Assembly: GCA_947396885.1 (NCBI GenBank) | Contig: OX377202.1 | Span: forward strand, 5,394,001 to 5,458,000 | DNA: 64,000 nt | Direction of reading: 5' to 3' | Source: Heligmosomoides polygyrus polygyrus | Taxonomy: Eukaryota; Nematoda; Chromadorea; Rhabditida; Heligmosomidae | Part shown: in pieces, positions 42,474 to 53,692 of the stretch | Layout: the number at the start of each line of letters is the position of its first letter | Position numbering within the stretch: the first letter of the stretch is position 1 | Position numbers and translations under genes: made by a program | The notes under the pieces: model-generated | Database searches by the model: none | Told to the model about the DNA's origin: nothing | The model's input: only the letters and a program-made list of their open reading frames with translations

Positions 42474-45400
42474 CTTCTTTGTGAAAACGTAGGCGTAAAA
42501 GCTTGCTAGAAGAGGTATAAGTATCGGAGTGAAGGCAAGAATGATGGCTAGGTATTCCTGTGCTAGATCCCAGCTGTGGTTCTCAGCTATCTGTAATATA
42601 TATCGTACTAATGATCTGTTCCTATTAGACGTGGTCATTTCATCTGCCATACCATGCGGTCGATATCTTCTTTCTCCTTTGAGTAAATCTGGATCAAGTC
42701 GTACACTTGTAAAAACTAAAATCGAAAAAAGTAAAGATGCAGCTGAAGGGCTCTGGCTTTGTGCACTTACCAGAAGAACAATGACGGCAAAAAACAGAGC
42801 TAATATTTGACAAGTTTCGCGAAGTGTGCGAAGAGTGGTGATCTTCTGTGAGAACAGCTCTCTTATGTCCATGAAGTAGTCGAATATTCCTCAAAAGGTT
42901 CGAGATGCTGCTTTGTGCAAAATTATATAATTTGTATGCAACGATAGTGGTAGCGCAGTTGAAGAAGGCAGCGGTTATGTGTGCAGCTCAAATCGATCAA
43001 GGGAATGGAGTCCGCCCATGACAACTAAGCATTGCCTTCCTCCTTGGTCGACGAATAAGTGTAAAACTTATCTAGATAGGTAAAAAGCGCATTGGTCACT
43101 CCTATATAATCGTCAAGGCATACTGCGTACTGTGAGTAATTTATGTTGTCAATTCAGCGCAGTATTGATACAGTGACAAGGAAACTAACGAAACCATAAT
43201 TCCATGAGCAAATTGGAGGGGCGAAGCATCGTTTGTAGTGGGAGGTACCTTTACAGGTATTATCAGCATTGCATAGATTCACACATTCCACCAGAGCTCT
43301 TCTAATGGTAAGGTTTTTGGTATACTCCCGCGAAGTCCTCCGTAACAGATCCACCAACTGCCGTTGATTGTGGTGGGAGCCCGAGAGTTTCTATACGAGA
43401 ATCCAATCTCGCTGTGACCGTGGGCTTCGCGAGAGGAGCCGTCTACATTTTTAGTGGCAGTAATTGACTTATTCATTTTATTGTTTTCGGTGATCTTTGT
43501 AGAACGATTTTGTTCTCAAATGGTCCTCTCATTAGCGTTGGTTCTTTAGTTTCTTCTTTTTTCACCGGAGCAGAACCACGTATTTATATCCTAGACAACT
43601 CATATTTGAGTCGCCCTGGCGTGTCTACCACAAAAATGTATTTGGAACACTAGTTGTATATGTATTAGGTTGTAACGAATTGAATGGCACTGGCTCGCGC
43701 CATTTTTTGGCGCGTCTTTACGCGTTTGATCAAGAACAAACCGTAACATGTGGCATATCATTTAGAAGCGCAAACTTGGCTCTACCGGTGAGTACCAAAT
43801 TTTCTATGTAAAAGTGGGAAAGCTTTAGAGTTTTATTGACTTTTTTGCAGATTGACAAAAGGGTAATCCGAGGCATTTACTTGTATGAATTCAAGCTGGG
43901 CACTACAGCTAAGGAGGCGGACGAGAAGATCAACGCCGCATTCGGTCAAGGATGTTCCACAATTCGGACGGCGTATCGTTGGTACCAGAAGTTCCGGAAT
44001 GGAGATGAGAGCTTGGAAGAACATGAAGGTCGTGGGAGGCATAGTGATGTTGATGAGGACAAGCTGAGAGATGTGGTAGAGGAGGATCCACACAAAGGTA
44101 CCAGGGAGATAGCGAAGGTTCTTGGCGTCAGTCACAACACAGCTGTCCGGCATCTGAAGGAAATTGGAAAGACCAAAAAGCTGGAAAGATGGGTGCCTCA
44201 CGGGCTGTCTGAGGAGCAAAGAAACCGACGATATGAGATCTCGTCCGCACTGCTTCTACGGAACGAAACGGACCCATTCCTTGATCGCATCGTGAACTGT
44301 GACGAGAAATGGATAATGTACGACAACAGGCGACGATCGGCACAGTGGGTGGACAGCGATGAGAGCCCCAAGGTCTTCGCGAAGCCGGAACTGCACCAAA
44401 AGAAAGTAATGGTGACAGTATGGTGGTGTTCGCTGGGAATTATTCACCACAGCTTCCTCCCTCCCGGTGAATCCATCACGGCAGAGAAGTACTGCATTGA
44501 AATTGAAGAAATGATGAAAAAGTTGAAGGATATCCGGCCGGCCTTGGTAAACCGAAGGCGAGTTCTCCTTCTGCACGACAACGCTCGCCCCCATGTAGCA
44601 CGAATGACGTTGCAGAAATTGAATGAGCTGAGCATTGAAACTCTACCACATCCTCCGTTTTCTCCCGACCTCTCCCCAACAGACTACCATTTCTTCAAGC
44701 ATCTTGGCGACTTCTTGGTAGGGAGAATATTCAAATACCAACAGGATGCCGAAAGTGCCTTCGAAGATTTCGTCAATCCCAGAACTTCAGATTTTTAGGC
44801 TACTGGGATAAGATTGTATCACGTTGGCAACGATGTGTAGAATCAGAAGGTCTTTATTTCGATTAATAAACTTGCCTACAAGCCGAGATACTAACTGTTT
44901 AAATTTACAGTGGTTCAGTGCTATTTATTTCGTTACAACCTAATAGCTCATCTTGTAGTAAAAAACCATTCAAATCAGTTTCTTTAAGCCTCAAGTTTCT
45001 GGTATCGAGGTAGTAAGCTGTCACAACGACGTTTGGATGCGATCAAAACTTCTAGCGCCAGGCGGGACTCGAACCCGCACCTCCCTCTTGCGGGTTCGAG
45101 TCCCTCTGACCGGGCGGGAATGCTCTACGCCTTTACACCACCGGCGCCGTTTGATCGAGCGCAACATCTACACCTCGTGGGTTATATCGGATAAGATATG
45201 GAATTATGATGTGATGGACAAGTGATTTCTTGTAACTGACGACTATCACTGCGATATACCATTGCAGTAGAATGAATATTTCAACGCAATTGAAAGTCTT
45301 CCTCTCTTCTGCTGTCTTTATTAATTAGCATACGCATTATTCTTGTGTTAAAAATTTTGGCGAGAAAAAGCTCACCACTGAAAAAAGTGAAGGTACATAT

Positions 45401-48245
45401 TGTTACAGCAGCATATAGGTGCACCGACGTGAACACGACCAAGAATCTGTGCTTACTGGCGAAGGTCTTGATCAACTGCAACCGCTTGACATTTCTTTGA
45501 AAGCAACTAATTTACTTCAGCGGACGTACTAACCTCAACTGAAACGAGAAGAGAATAGAGGAGACAAACAACTATATACGCCGTGAGGAAATTGCTTCTC
45601 TCCCATAATCTTACAGCTCCTTGTTTTCGAGTGACTGCGAGTACCGTGAATAAGGCAGCTTAAATGTCAAAGTTTATGCGAGTGAATTAGCTCTCTTTGA
45701 ATTACGCTAATGTATTGCGCTTTTAAAATCATACTTATTTATTTATTTACTACAAGTGCGATGTTGCAGTAACACTAAGCTAGGGGCAATCACATCAAGC
45801 TGGCTGCTCTACTTGTACAGCTCTTCCCTACCTAGAAGTACAAAAGGCTCGCAGTACGTACAGTATGTAGTATGAGAGGGCGATCTATTGGTTCCTCACT
45901 ACTGGTCCTCCCCTAGTGAAACGGTCCCCCATTACTGGTACTGGTCCCCCTCAATGATCCTCCCTTAGCGGACGACGTCTTCGGCACGCCTTCTGAATCC
46001 CCAGGCACATTGGACGACGTCTTCGGCACCTCTACCTGAATCCCCAAACACGTTGAGCAAAGTCTTTGGCACGTGCTTTGGCTCCCAGGCACGTCATGCG
46101 ACGTATCCCACNNNNNNNNNNNNNNNNNNNNNNNNNNNNNNNNNNNNNNNNNNNNNNNNNNNNNNNNNNNNNNNNNNNNNNNNNNNNNNNNNNNNNNNNN
46201 NNNNNNNNNNNNNNNNNNNNNNNNNNNNNNNNNNNNNNNNNNNNNNNNNNNNNNNNNNNNNNNNNNNNNNNNNNNNNNNNNNNNNNNNNNNNNNNNNNNN
46301 NNNNNNNNNNNATCCCACACGTCTTTTAAATACCCTGGCACGTAGAGGACGTCTGGGTATTTTCCGCCATTTTCGCTTCCCGTAACTTGATCAGTATCGA
46401 CTGATGGCGATCGATACTTGAAAAACGAACGTCAGATTCGTGTTCAGTAACCTCGATTGCCTCAGGGCTGAAGTTCCCAGGCAGGGGAAGACGTCTGGGT
46501 ATTTTTTGCTATTTTCGCGCCCCGTAATTTGATCAATATCGATTGATGGCGATGGATACTTCAAAAACGAAAAACCAAAACGAACTCCAGATGCGATTAC
46601 CCCAGGGCTGAAGTTCCCAGCCAGGGTGAAGACGTTTTGGTATTTTCGCTATTTTCGTGCCATAATTTCCCCCCACCCCCCATTTTCTCCCCATTTCCCC
46701 CCCCCCCCGCCCCCGATTTTCCCCCTATTTTATGGCTAATTTCTGCGGCGGTGCCGATTGATGGTATGGCTCATCGCTTAGCGCGCTATCATATAGTGTG
46801 ATGATAATTTGACCAATATCGATTGATGGCGATCGATACTTCAAAAACGATCTTCAGATTCGTGTTCAGCGACCCCGACTACCCACAGGGGTAAAGTTTC
46901 GGACCGCCTGGACGACATCTACAAAAAATCGATAGTTTGATCAATATCGATTGGTGGCGATCGATACCTCACAAACAAACTACAGATTCGTGTTTAGCGA
47001 CCGCGATTACCTCAGGGCTGAAGTTTTCAGGCGTGTAGAAGACGTCTGGGTATTTTCCGCTATTTTCCCGCACCGTACTTTGATCAATATCGATTGATAG
47101 CTATCGATACTTCAAAAACGACCTTCAGATTCGTGTTCAGCGACCTCGATTGCCTCAGGGCCGAAGTTCCCAGGCAGGGTGAAGACTTCTGGGTATTTTT
47201 CGCTATTTTCGTGTCGTAATTCCCTCCCCCCATTTCCTCCCGATTTTTCCTATTCCCCCCCCCCCCCCCACCCATTTTCCATACCGATTTCTCCCGCTAA
47301 TTTCTGCGGCACCGCCGATCGATAGGATTACTCATCGCTTGGCGCGTTATTATAGAGTATGTGCGGACAGGCCACTGCATGGACAAAGTATTCTTAGAGA
47401 AACAAGGAGGGAAACGAAATGAAAATTTCAAAAATTCAAAATATTAGGCTCGGTACGATATTGAAGAGTGAGCTCGAGACATCTGCTGAAGAAAGGACGT
47501 AAATTAAAGAATAACGAAACGAAATTTGGTTGGTTAAATATAGACATCTGAAGTATAGCTCTAGTAGCATAGAGCAAGACCGAATATGTTTCTTGTTTGG
47601 AGGGGCATGTCCTTCTTTCTGTGTTCTGGGACCGCTAGCACATCAGCCAGCCATTCATGGTGGTCACCTTACCACTCTAGGGAAATAAGATCTTGGCGTC
47701 AAGAGCTACTAGCGGGTACTACCTTCAACCCTAGGATTGCCGATTTGACCGGGCTGGCTCCTTTACGCAGGCATTAAGACAAGCGTTGGTTTCACACAAT
47801 GTTATGGATTATAACGGAAGATCTATGTAGATAGGCAACTAATAAATCCGATTTAGAAAAGCGGTATGACACACCTAACGAAGAGACAGTGTAATACAAA
47901 AATACAAATTCGGCGTGATCATATAGCTGATTGGAGAAATCACTAACTGTGGTGTAGACATCCACCATCATCGCAGGATAATAGACGATATCTAAAACGG
48001 CTATTTTTTTAAACTCCTATAACTGGTACAAACTGTCTTGAGCTGGTTCGCATCAGCTGTCTCAAAAATTCCTCTTTTTAAAGTAAATTTATCGAAACAG
48101 GATTAGAGAAACCTTTGCTGTTTTTCGGCGAGAAGCTGGTCGCGTGTCCTGGCCTAATGGTCTCTATTACAGCAAAACGATCAAGAAATAATAGCAATCC
48201 TAGAAGGGATGTAACGATCCTGCCGATAATAACAAATGTCGCGGT
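42474..48245 (-). CDS. Polytopic receptor-like (seven-transmembrane type) gene, seven exons
   Basis: Exons 48113-48245, 45534-45634, 45376-45475, 44967-45017, 42771-42889, 42653-42715 and 42474-42590; every phase closes. The product has hydrophobic helices in TATFVIIGRIVTSLLGLLLF, NFLTAYIVVCLLYSLLVSV, FLVVFTSVHLYAAVTICTF, ILALFFAVIVLLFLQV and YLAIILAFTPILIPLLASF. The first is followed by LDRFAVIE, resembling the E-R-x-A motif after helix 3 of nematode chemoreceptors. A polar loop (RNLRLKETDLN, SQKITTLRTLRE) precedes helix 6, as in those families. The first one or two helices and the C-terminal tail are not located. One acceptor (TTTTGAG) is unusual. Most likely a nematode-type chemoreceptor GPCR; the exact class is not assigned. 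The introns contain a mariner, a tRNA-like locus, satellite DNA and a gap. Confidence 0.62.
42891..43664. other. Intron sequence; exon-like ORF at 43154-43476
   Basis: Minus-strand frames here (DLLRRTSREYTKNLTIRRAL, SREAHGHSEIGFSYRNSRAP) have splice-like borders but do not fit the receptor phases. They may belong to another gene or be chance. Confidence 0.3.
43665..44943 (+). mobile_element. mariner transposon, Hsmar1-like, 1279 bp
   Basis: Ends TTAGGTTGTAACGAA and TTCGTTACAACCTAA, flanked by TA on both sides (43663-43664, 44944-44945). Terminal repeats about 28 bp. One transposase ORF fills most of it. Length and structure are those of a complete mariner. It lies in an intron of the receptor-like gene. 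Confidence 0.95.
43836..44798 (+). CDS. mariner transposase (C terminus broken)
   Basis: 320 residues, read from an ATG at 43836. The N-terminal paired helix-turn-helix DNA-binding region covers about 1-115 (STIRTAYRWYQKFRNGDESL, TREIAKVLGVSHNTAVRHLK). The WVPHGL motif is at 119-124. The DD34D triad is complete: D156 in NCDEKW, D248 in LHDNARPH and D283 in SPTDYHFF, 34 residues apart. Wording such as DPFLDRIVNCDEKWIMYDNR and HQKKVMVTVWW is close to human Hsmar1 and the hookworm element bandit (from memory, not searched). A TAG at 44796-44798 replaces the expected Tyr codon, and a one-base shift follows before the usual C-terminal Trp-rich end, so about 20 residues are lost. The element is probably inactive but young. 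Confidence 0.93.
   Translation: MTFLQIDKRVIRGIYLYEFKLGTTAKEADEKINAAFGQGCSTIRTAYRWYQKFRNGDESLEEHEGRGRHSDVDEDKLRDVVEEDPHKGTREIAKVLGVSHNTAVRHLKEIGKTKKLERWVPHGLSEEQRNRRYEISSALLLRNETDPFLDRIVNCDEKWIMYDNRRRSAQWVDSDESPKVFAKPELHQKKVMVTVWWCSLGIIHHSFLPPGESITAEKYCIEIEEMMKKLKDIRPALVNRRRVLLLHDNARPHVARMTLQKLNELSIETLPHPPFSPDLSPTDYHFFKHLGDFLVGRIFKYQQDAESAFEDFVNPRTSDF
45054..45147 (-). tRNA. tRNA-like locus with hairpin T arm, probably pseudogene
   Basis: 94 nt on the minus strand. Acceptor halves GCGCCGG and CTGGCGC pair. The A box is TGGTGTAAAGG and the B box GGTTCGAGTCC, and the T stem/loop GCGGG-TTCGAGT-CCCGC is perfect. The T arm is also part of a perfect 15-bp inverted repeat (45064-45078 with 45090-45104, loop 11). 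A normal anticodon arm cannot be drawn and the length is above that of serine or leucine tRNAs, so function as a tRNA is doubtful. Confidence 0.5.
45635..45889. other. Intron sequence
   Basis: AT-rich, nothing recognised. Confidence 0.3.
45890..46111. repeat. CTGGTCCC-rich DNA and 43-bp minisatellite, cut by gap
   Basis: 45890-45960 is pyrimidine-rich with repeated CTGGTCC. From 45965 a unit of about 43 bp (GACGACGTCTTCGGCAC, TTCTGAATCCCCAGGCAC) repeats about three times up to the gap. Inverted relatives of the unit lie at 57980-58090. Confidence 0.75.
46112..46311. other. Assembly gap, 200 N
   Basis: Exactly 200 N placed within tandem repeats. The real length is unknown; ATCCCAC occurs on both sides. 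Confidence 0.99.
46340..47360. repeat. Satellite array with higher-order structure
   Basis: Units of about 140 bp share GACGTCTGGGTATTTT, TTGATCAATATCGATTGATG, CTTCAGATTCGTGTTCAG and CAGGGCTGAAGTTCCCAGGC. About five units are visible. Two carry an extra C-rich block of about 180 bp (46670-46790 and 47215-47350), giving a larger period near 547 bp. Confidence 0.82.
47580..47800 (+). repeat. Diverged relative of the 17-kb LTR
   Basis: GCTAGCACATCAGCCAGCCA, GAGCTACTAGCGGG and GGGCTGGCTCCTTTACGCAG correspond in order to blocks at 16865-17030. Confidence 0.55.
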
Positions 48246-50126
48246 CTGAAGAAAAAACGTTATCAAGACTTTTGAACGGGCACATTAACTAAACTCGAGC
48301 AAGGAAAACGAGCAAAAAAATGTATTGAGGATTGAAATGTTAAGGGATGAGGAGGTATGCATAGGATGAGTTGACAACCGAAAGCACGCCCTTGCATTTA
48401 AGCAGGTGATAGGCTCAATCATTCATAGGAATAAAGTAGGTGAATGGCGGGTGACGACGCAAATTTCTGCCGGCAATTTCCTCGGCCTCTCATTATCAAC
48501 AAAGTCTCCAACAGTCTTCTAAACGCGATCTTCGTTGTAAAAATTTCCATGTCCACTTAGATGGCTCCCAACCTTTCGTATTAATTTAGTCGGGTGTATG
48601 GAGTAAAACTAGAACGACTTCACTCCACAATCCCAAGTCCAAATCGGATTGTGAATAAGACAGCAGTGGGCGAGTGTGTGTTGACGAGGACACCAACGCC
48701 GCCTACTTCTCTGATGCCGTATGTTCCGAGGAACAGCTCTTCCACGGAGTTTAGGCCTTCCGTATACTTCCGATAACCATCAATGACAGAGTAATCAACT
48801 GCCTCCCATTGTGGCTTCAAGGTCGTTAGGGACTGTTATTCCTTCGAATGCTCGAGGCATAATTCCCCGCTAGGCCCGTTGCAATAGCATGCAGCATGTA
48901 GGCATGTAGCAATTATCATAGTTGCGGAGGAGGAGCATAAACATGGACTCTTTACGCTGTCTTCCATTTTCTAAGTCTATTTGTAGAGGTAATTCACGTA
49001 TTTTTTTGTGGTAGTAACTGTTGAATCCTCGCCATTTCCCAGGACTGCTCGTAAACAGGGTTAATTTTTGTTGGTTTCCTCATGAACATTGACGCTTTAT
49101 AGTAGTTGCTGTTTTCTAGAGATAGTTATGTGCTAGACAGCTCCCTTTTGAGTTTTTATGGGGCGCCTATTCCAGAAATCTGCAGTCTGAACACTTGGTC
49201 TTTATTGGAGCTGATTTTGTTGTGATTGTCCCCTTTTTCATTTACGTTTAACATTCTGCTTCAGTTCGTCGTTCATGTTCGTATATTCTTTTCAATTTCT
49301 TGCTACATGCACTGTATTTCAATGCTCTTGAGTCGGTGCTATTTTCTTGTGAGCTGCGAGTACTTGTCATCTTGTGAAGTTTCGAATTACCAGAATAACA
49401 ACGAACGAACAATATAAAGAATAGTGAGGAAACTGGTTAAGCTGTAAGTAGTCCTGCAGTAGTCTCCGTCTGCAGAGTTACATGTCAGCTCCAATGATAG
49501 TGAAAGCGACATGTGCAGAACAACGCTGAGACAGGAGAGAATATATCAAAGTCCTTAGACCGAAAGCAGTTTTGCGGCATGCTACCGGCGATGAACCTGC
49601 CGGCTTCTGACGCTTCGAGATGCCACAAGGGGATTACTGTGCGCAATACTACGCACAGTGGCGTTGGGCATAAGGTGTAATGTCAATCACCATCGCCCGC
49701 TTTTTCGTGAGCGACGAAGAGGGTGCCCGAAAAATTTTATCAGATCGAAAAATGGAATTTTCTAGCCCTTCCTTGAAGCTGTGACGGTTTGAAGTGGACC
49801 GCGCCCCTCAGCGGAGCGTTGCCGCGGAGCCTAGCACTGGCACTGCGGCAGAATGCCGCCAAGAATTGCGGCTGCGCTTGCGGCACGTTGTGGCATGCGG
49901 CATCGCGACGACATGTCCGCGGTGGAACTCCCACCACAGTTGAGGCCTGGGTTTCACCACTATAGAAGCGAAACTGACGAAATCGCGGTGCGGTGCCGGA
50001 AGACTCTGTCTCTCCGGCCTTATGCGTGTAGATAGGCATTAAACCTAACCACATGCTGCCGTAGCAATGTGCAAGCGTCTGCTCACGTCATCCGAGTCGT
50101 TATCATTGGAGCTCGTTTTCATCGCT
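48246..50126. other. Unassigned; GC-rich stretch at 49780-50050
   Basis: 49780-50050 is GC-rich with inverted GCGGC motifs, probably a decayed palindromic MITE. The rest shows nothing recognised. Confidence 0.35.
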
Positions 50127-50230
50127 CAGGAGTGTCCGCAGCTGGGTTCTGCGCTCTTCGAGCGCTATCCACTGTTCCACGACAAGACATCGATCGAATG
50201 CCCACATGGACGCCGACGCGATCCGCGACA
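50127..50230 (-). repeat. Second SINE family, internally deleted copy
   Basis: CTGGGTTCTGCGCTCTTCGA, TATCCACTGTTCCACGAC and AAGACATCGATCGAAT match the element at 18119-18395 in the same order with about 170 bp missing. Confidence 0.6.
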
Positions 50231-50786
50231 CAACGGCAGCAGCCACACGCAACAGTTTCGCAGGTTGATGTGCAAACTCCATGGAGTGCATCGGCAGAAA
50301 GTTGTTAGCTCTAAGTAAGAGCATGCGTGTATTGCTTGTGGTGCGTAGCCTGGTCTGGTCGTAAGATTTGAGCGCTCTCTGTGCAAGTATTGAAAAAAGC
50401 TTGTCAACGTAGAGCTGCTCACCGTAAAATAGTTCCCTCGAGGATGCCGAAAAGACGACATACAAAATATTGCCACTTCACCCAGACCAGAGGACGAGAA
50501 TGCCAACCGAAAAGCGGTCATCCACAGCTGAAAGGAAAGACTTCATCATATCAGTAAATACTAGCATCAGTAATACTTTGGCACGAACAATCAAGCAACA
50601 AGTAACGATACCTGAATATTTGCAAGCGCTTGATAATTTGTTACTTTATTCAAGACATCGAAGGCATATTCGTCAAAAGCAACAATATTGTCCATCACGA
50701 TTACAATGAAAAATATCACCACTGAAAATTTGTAAAATTTTACAAATTTTTTATTTGAATTCAAAACTTTTTAGTACTATACTCAC

Positions 50787-50877
50787 TAAGCGTAGCTAAA
50801 CCGGTAACGAGGAGGGCAGGGCTGATAGCTGCCAGCACGCCGATCACAACAAGTTGACTGGTATATCGAGTGAATAT
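50787..50877 (-). CDS. Single exon with a transmembrane helix
   Basis: Acceptor AGCTACAG and donor GTGAGT bound a 91-nt exon whose open frame gives FTRYTSQLVVIGVLAAISPA and LLVTGLATL, one membrane helix. It could be helix 1 of the receptor-like gene at 42.5-48.2 kb. The phases need at least one more exon between (this one ends in phase 1, the next begins in phase 0), which I did not find. Confidence 0.4.
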
Positions 50878-51922
50878 CTGTAGCTAAGAATGAACAACGA
50901 CAGTGTTGCGAAAAACACGAGTACTACTTCCGTAACTATTCATTTGGCTTCAGTTGTGGAAAATTCCGCAAAGTGCAATGGGTCACAAAGATTTTCCAAT
51001 GTGTAGTCGAGCGTAAGTGCGCACTTGTACGTTTACAATTTAGGAAGCAAACTTGTAAGCTACAGATATGGCATATTTTGTGCGGTTCCATTCTAAAGCA
51101 CAGTGGTGTCTCCGGAATTTTTTCACTGATCATATATTTTTGAGTGCAAATTCCCTTTTTGTATCATATTTTGGAGTTTCTGGAATGTGTCTGTGGTGTT
51201 CGTTGATCTGCCCTCGGTTAGGAGTTGCAGGAGAGCTGTAGAAGGAATTTCTGGTCTTTTTAACCCGTCTCTTATTTGCTCGAGCTACCAAGCTACCCTG
51301 CCGTCGTTGCAACCCGCATCTGCCTTTCCGAAGTATAAGGAGTATCCACCGCTCTCATCGCAGGCTTCACAAGTGAACTGGGATATTTGGATATTTTGAA
51401 ACACATTCTCCATTTAAGCCCAAGTAACCCCTGATATTTTTGTTCATTAATATCACATATTTGTATTGTTTTTCAGATACACATTATCGCATACGCCTCT
51501 TCTTCCCAACAATGTTTTATTACAAGTTCGGTTAGGCCATCTCAGTTCCTATGAAGCAGCATCAAATGGAAGTGTAGTGATGGCCAAGATAGGACCGGAA
51601 TTAAGACCGGACCCCTCGGTGCTTCCTTTTTCTTAGCTGCTTGAAAAGGATTTCCTCATTTATTCGGGATCACGCCATAGCTATACTTATTGACTAACCG
51701 AGATTTTCACTGGTATGCCATGGGGGCGGCAGCGATACTCAGATCAACGCGTGCGCCGTCTGGGTGGAGCCCTCGCTGTCTCACTGGCGGAGAGGACGAG
51801 TTTTACAAGAACGCGTCGGGAGCGAGCTGTGTGTGCGTGGGAGGACGTATTGGTTGGCGTAAACGGGTGGAAAATCGGCAGAATATCTGAACTTCGTATT
51901 TTATAGTGGAGTAGCGTGGGGT
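50878..51922. other. Unassigned sequence
   Basis: Short frames on both strands (50936-51133 minus, 51690-51890 plus) without recognised similarity. Confidence 0.3.
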
Positions 51923-52204
51923 ATGTTAGTCTTCATCAGTCGAGTGGTATTAAGCTACCTAGAATTAATGACGGAAGGGAAATTGGTGAAAGATAATTAT
52001 GAGGAAGATCCAGTAATAAAAATTAGTAGTGGGCCAGTGATAGGAGGTTTTAGTGGAGAAACCTTTGTTTTCAAGCTTAGAGTTAAAATGGAAAAACGTT
52101 CAATTATTCTTAAAATAGAATGTTCATTTGTAAAATTGATCAGTATGTTTCAAGCACTGTCTGCATGTGGAAATTTCAAGATTTCAGTGAACTCATTATC
52201 ATGA
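51923..52204 (+). other. Unrecognised 93-codon ORF
   Basis: Starts MLVFISRVVLSYLELM and contains EEDPVIKISSGPVIGG, faintly like the first strand of type-B carboxylesterases. No second exon or catalytic motif supports this. Probably an isolated exon or chance. Confidence 0.2.
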
Positions 52205-53692
52205 TTGCAGCCCCCTTTTCTTGTCGTTGGTTCAAAGTCCTAAAGTGCATGAAATATTCATCAAACGTCTTTAACAAATACCTCGGAACTGGCAAAAGTT
52301 GCGCGATTTAGCAATTAATGATGATAATCTGGTAAATATCAATTAAGAAACGGTTGGGAAATTTGCATCCTCATTAAAAGCCCATGAAAGGACTTTCGTA
52401 TAATATGAAAATGAATCTGCTAATGGTCGAAGCTCCCTAGTATCAGGAGACAATGCAGAGCAGTAGACACGCAGTCTATTACAAAAACTTTTGCACGAAT
52501 GTCGGGCTGCTTTTGGACAAAGCACTGTGAGCCCAATATATTCTCTTGAAACAAGACTCAATCCTCTTTTATCTCGAATTGGAACTTCCACAATACATTT
52601 AATACATTAAAACCGTTTCTTGGCTATGTTCACTCTAAAGCAATAATTGCACTTCACCAGCCCCCTCTCTTTCCTTCACACATTTCACATAGTTTAGCTT
52701 CCACGTCACTTCTCAGTGCTCCAAACTCTTATTTCTTCAATATGTAGGATGAGCTACAGAAAACATCGTATACTCCTAAGATTGAGTCGAGTTCCACTGT
52801 TTTCCTCCTCTTTCGTAAGCCGAAATGAATCATGCAAAGGCTAGGGCTTGCATTCGTGCTCTAGCACCCAGGGCGCATAGGGCAACTGGTACTAGCTCCT
52901 GCGATGGCTAGTGGTGACCCCGCCTGCAGCGCCGCACCGCGACCGCGCGCGCGGCTGCGAGTGAGTATCGTTGCTCGCCGCCGGTATGCCATAATTGAAA
53001 TATTTGATTTAATTATATTAAATGAAGTGGAATTATTGCTCGTATTCTCATTGTTTATGATCACCCATTGTTTAGGCTCCTTCTGTTTGGGCTTGTAATT
53101 GCAGCACATTACTGAAAAATACGAATTTGCAGTGCATAATGATTTTGTTTTTACTTTGTTGATCAGCGTGTGTCGACCCCACTGTCGATGGTATAGGATT
53201 GCTTTGTTTTTTATCCTTTTCTTTCTGCGCACACTCAAGGTTAAGTTATAAATTAATAAATAAATAGATAAATGATGTTCTTTTAGGTAGAGATTTCCCT
53301 TCTTGGTAAGCTTCTTCGCTATTTTACTCAAAGGTGAGGGTATATGCACTGTGTGGTTCTGGGAGCTACTTTCCTAAATTATTTTCATCCCCTAGAGAGA
53401 ACTGTCGCGAGCCCACATTCTTTATATTAAGAAGTTTAGGCACGGCTCCAAAGTGTTATCATTGAACTCTCGAAGAAAACTCTACTTAGCCATAGCTGGT
53501 TTACACATAGTAGTGAAACTCTCCATTATTTTGCAGCAAATTAATGCATTTTTCAAAAATTTCAGATCACGGAGTTATCTCGCTAGTTACTCCACAAAAA
53601 TCGGAAACATTTGGGGCAATTGAAAGGTATTTAAAATGCATGAAGTCATCTTGAACATAAATACTAGTTGTCATCCACTAACTAGGGAAGGG
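52205..53692. other. Unassigned; GC-rich patch at 52860-52990
   Basis: An inverted 11-bp pair AAGAAACGGTT / AACCGTTTCTT brackets about 52345-52620 and may be a small element. 53240-53270 is a TAAATAAA tract. Nothing else recognised. Confidence 0.35.

Noticed and set aside
43154..43476. Possible additional receptor exons
   Set aside because: Splice-like borders exist, but phases and lack of hydrophobic helices do not fit the neighbouring model.
46053..46385. Frames running through the N gap
   Set aside because: They exist only because N was translated as X.
51923..52204. Carboxylesterase N terminus
   Set aside because: Only about ten residues resemble the family, and no downstream exon with catalytic motifs was found.
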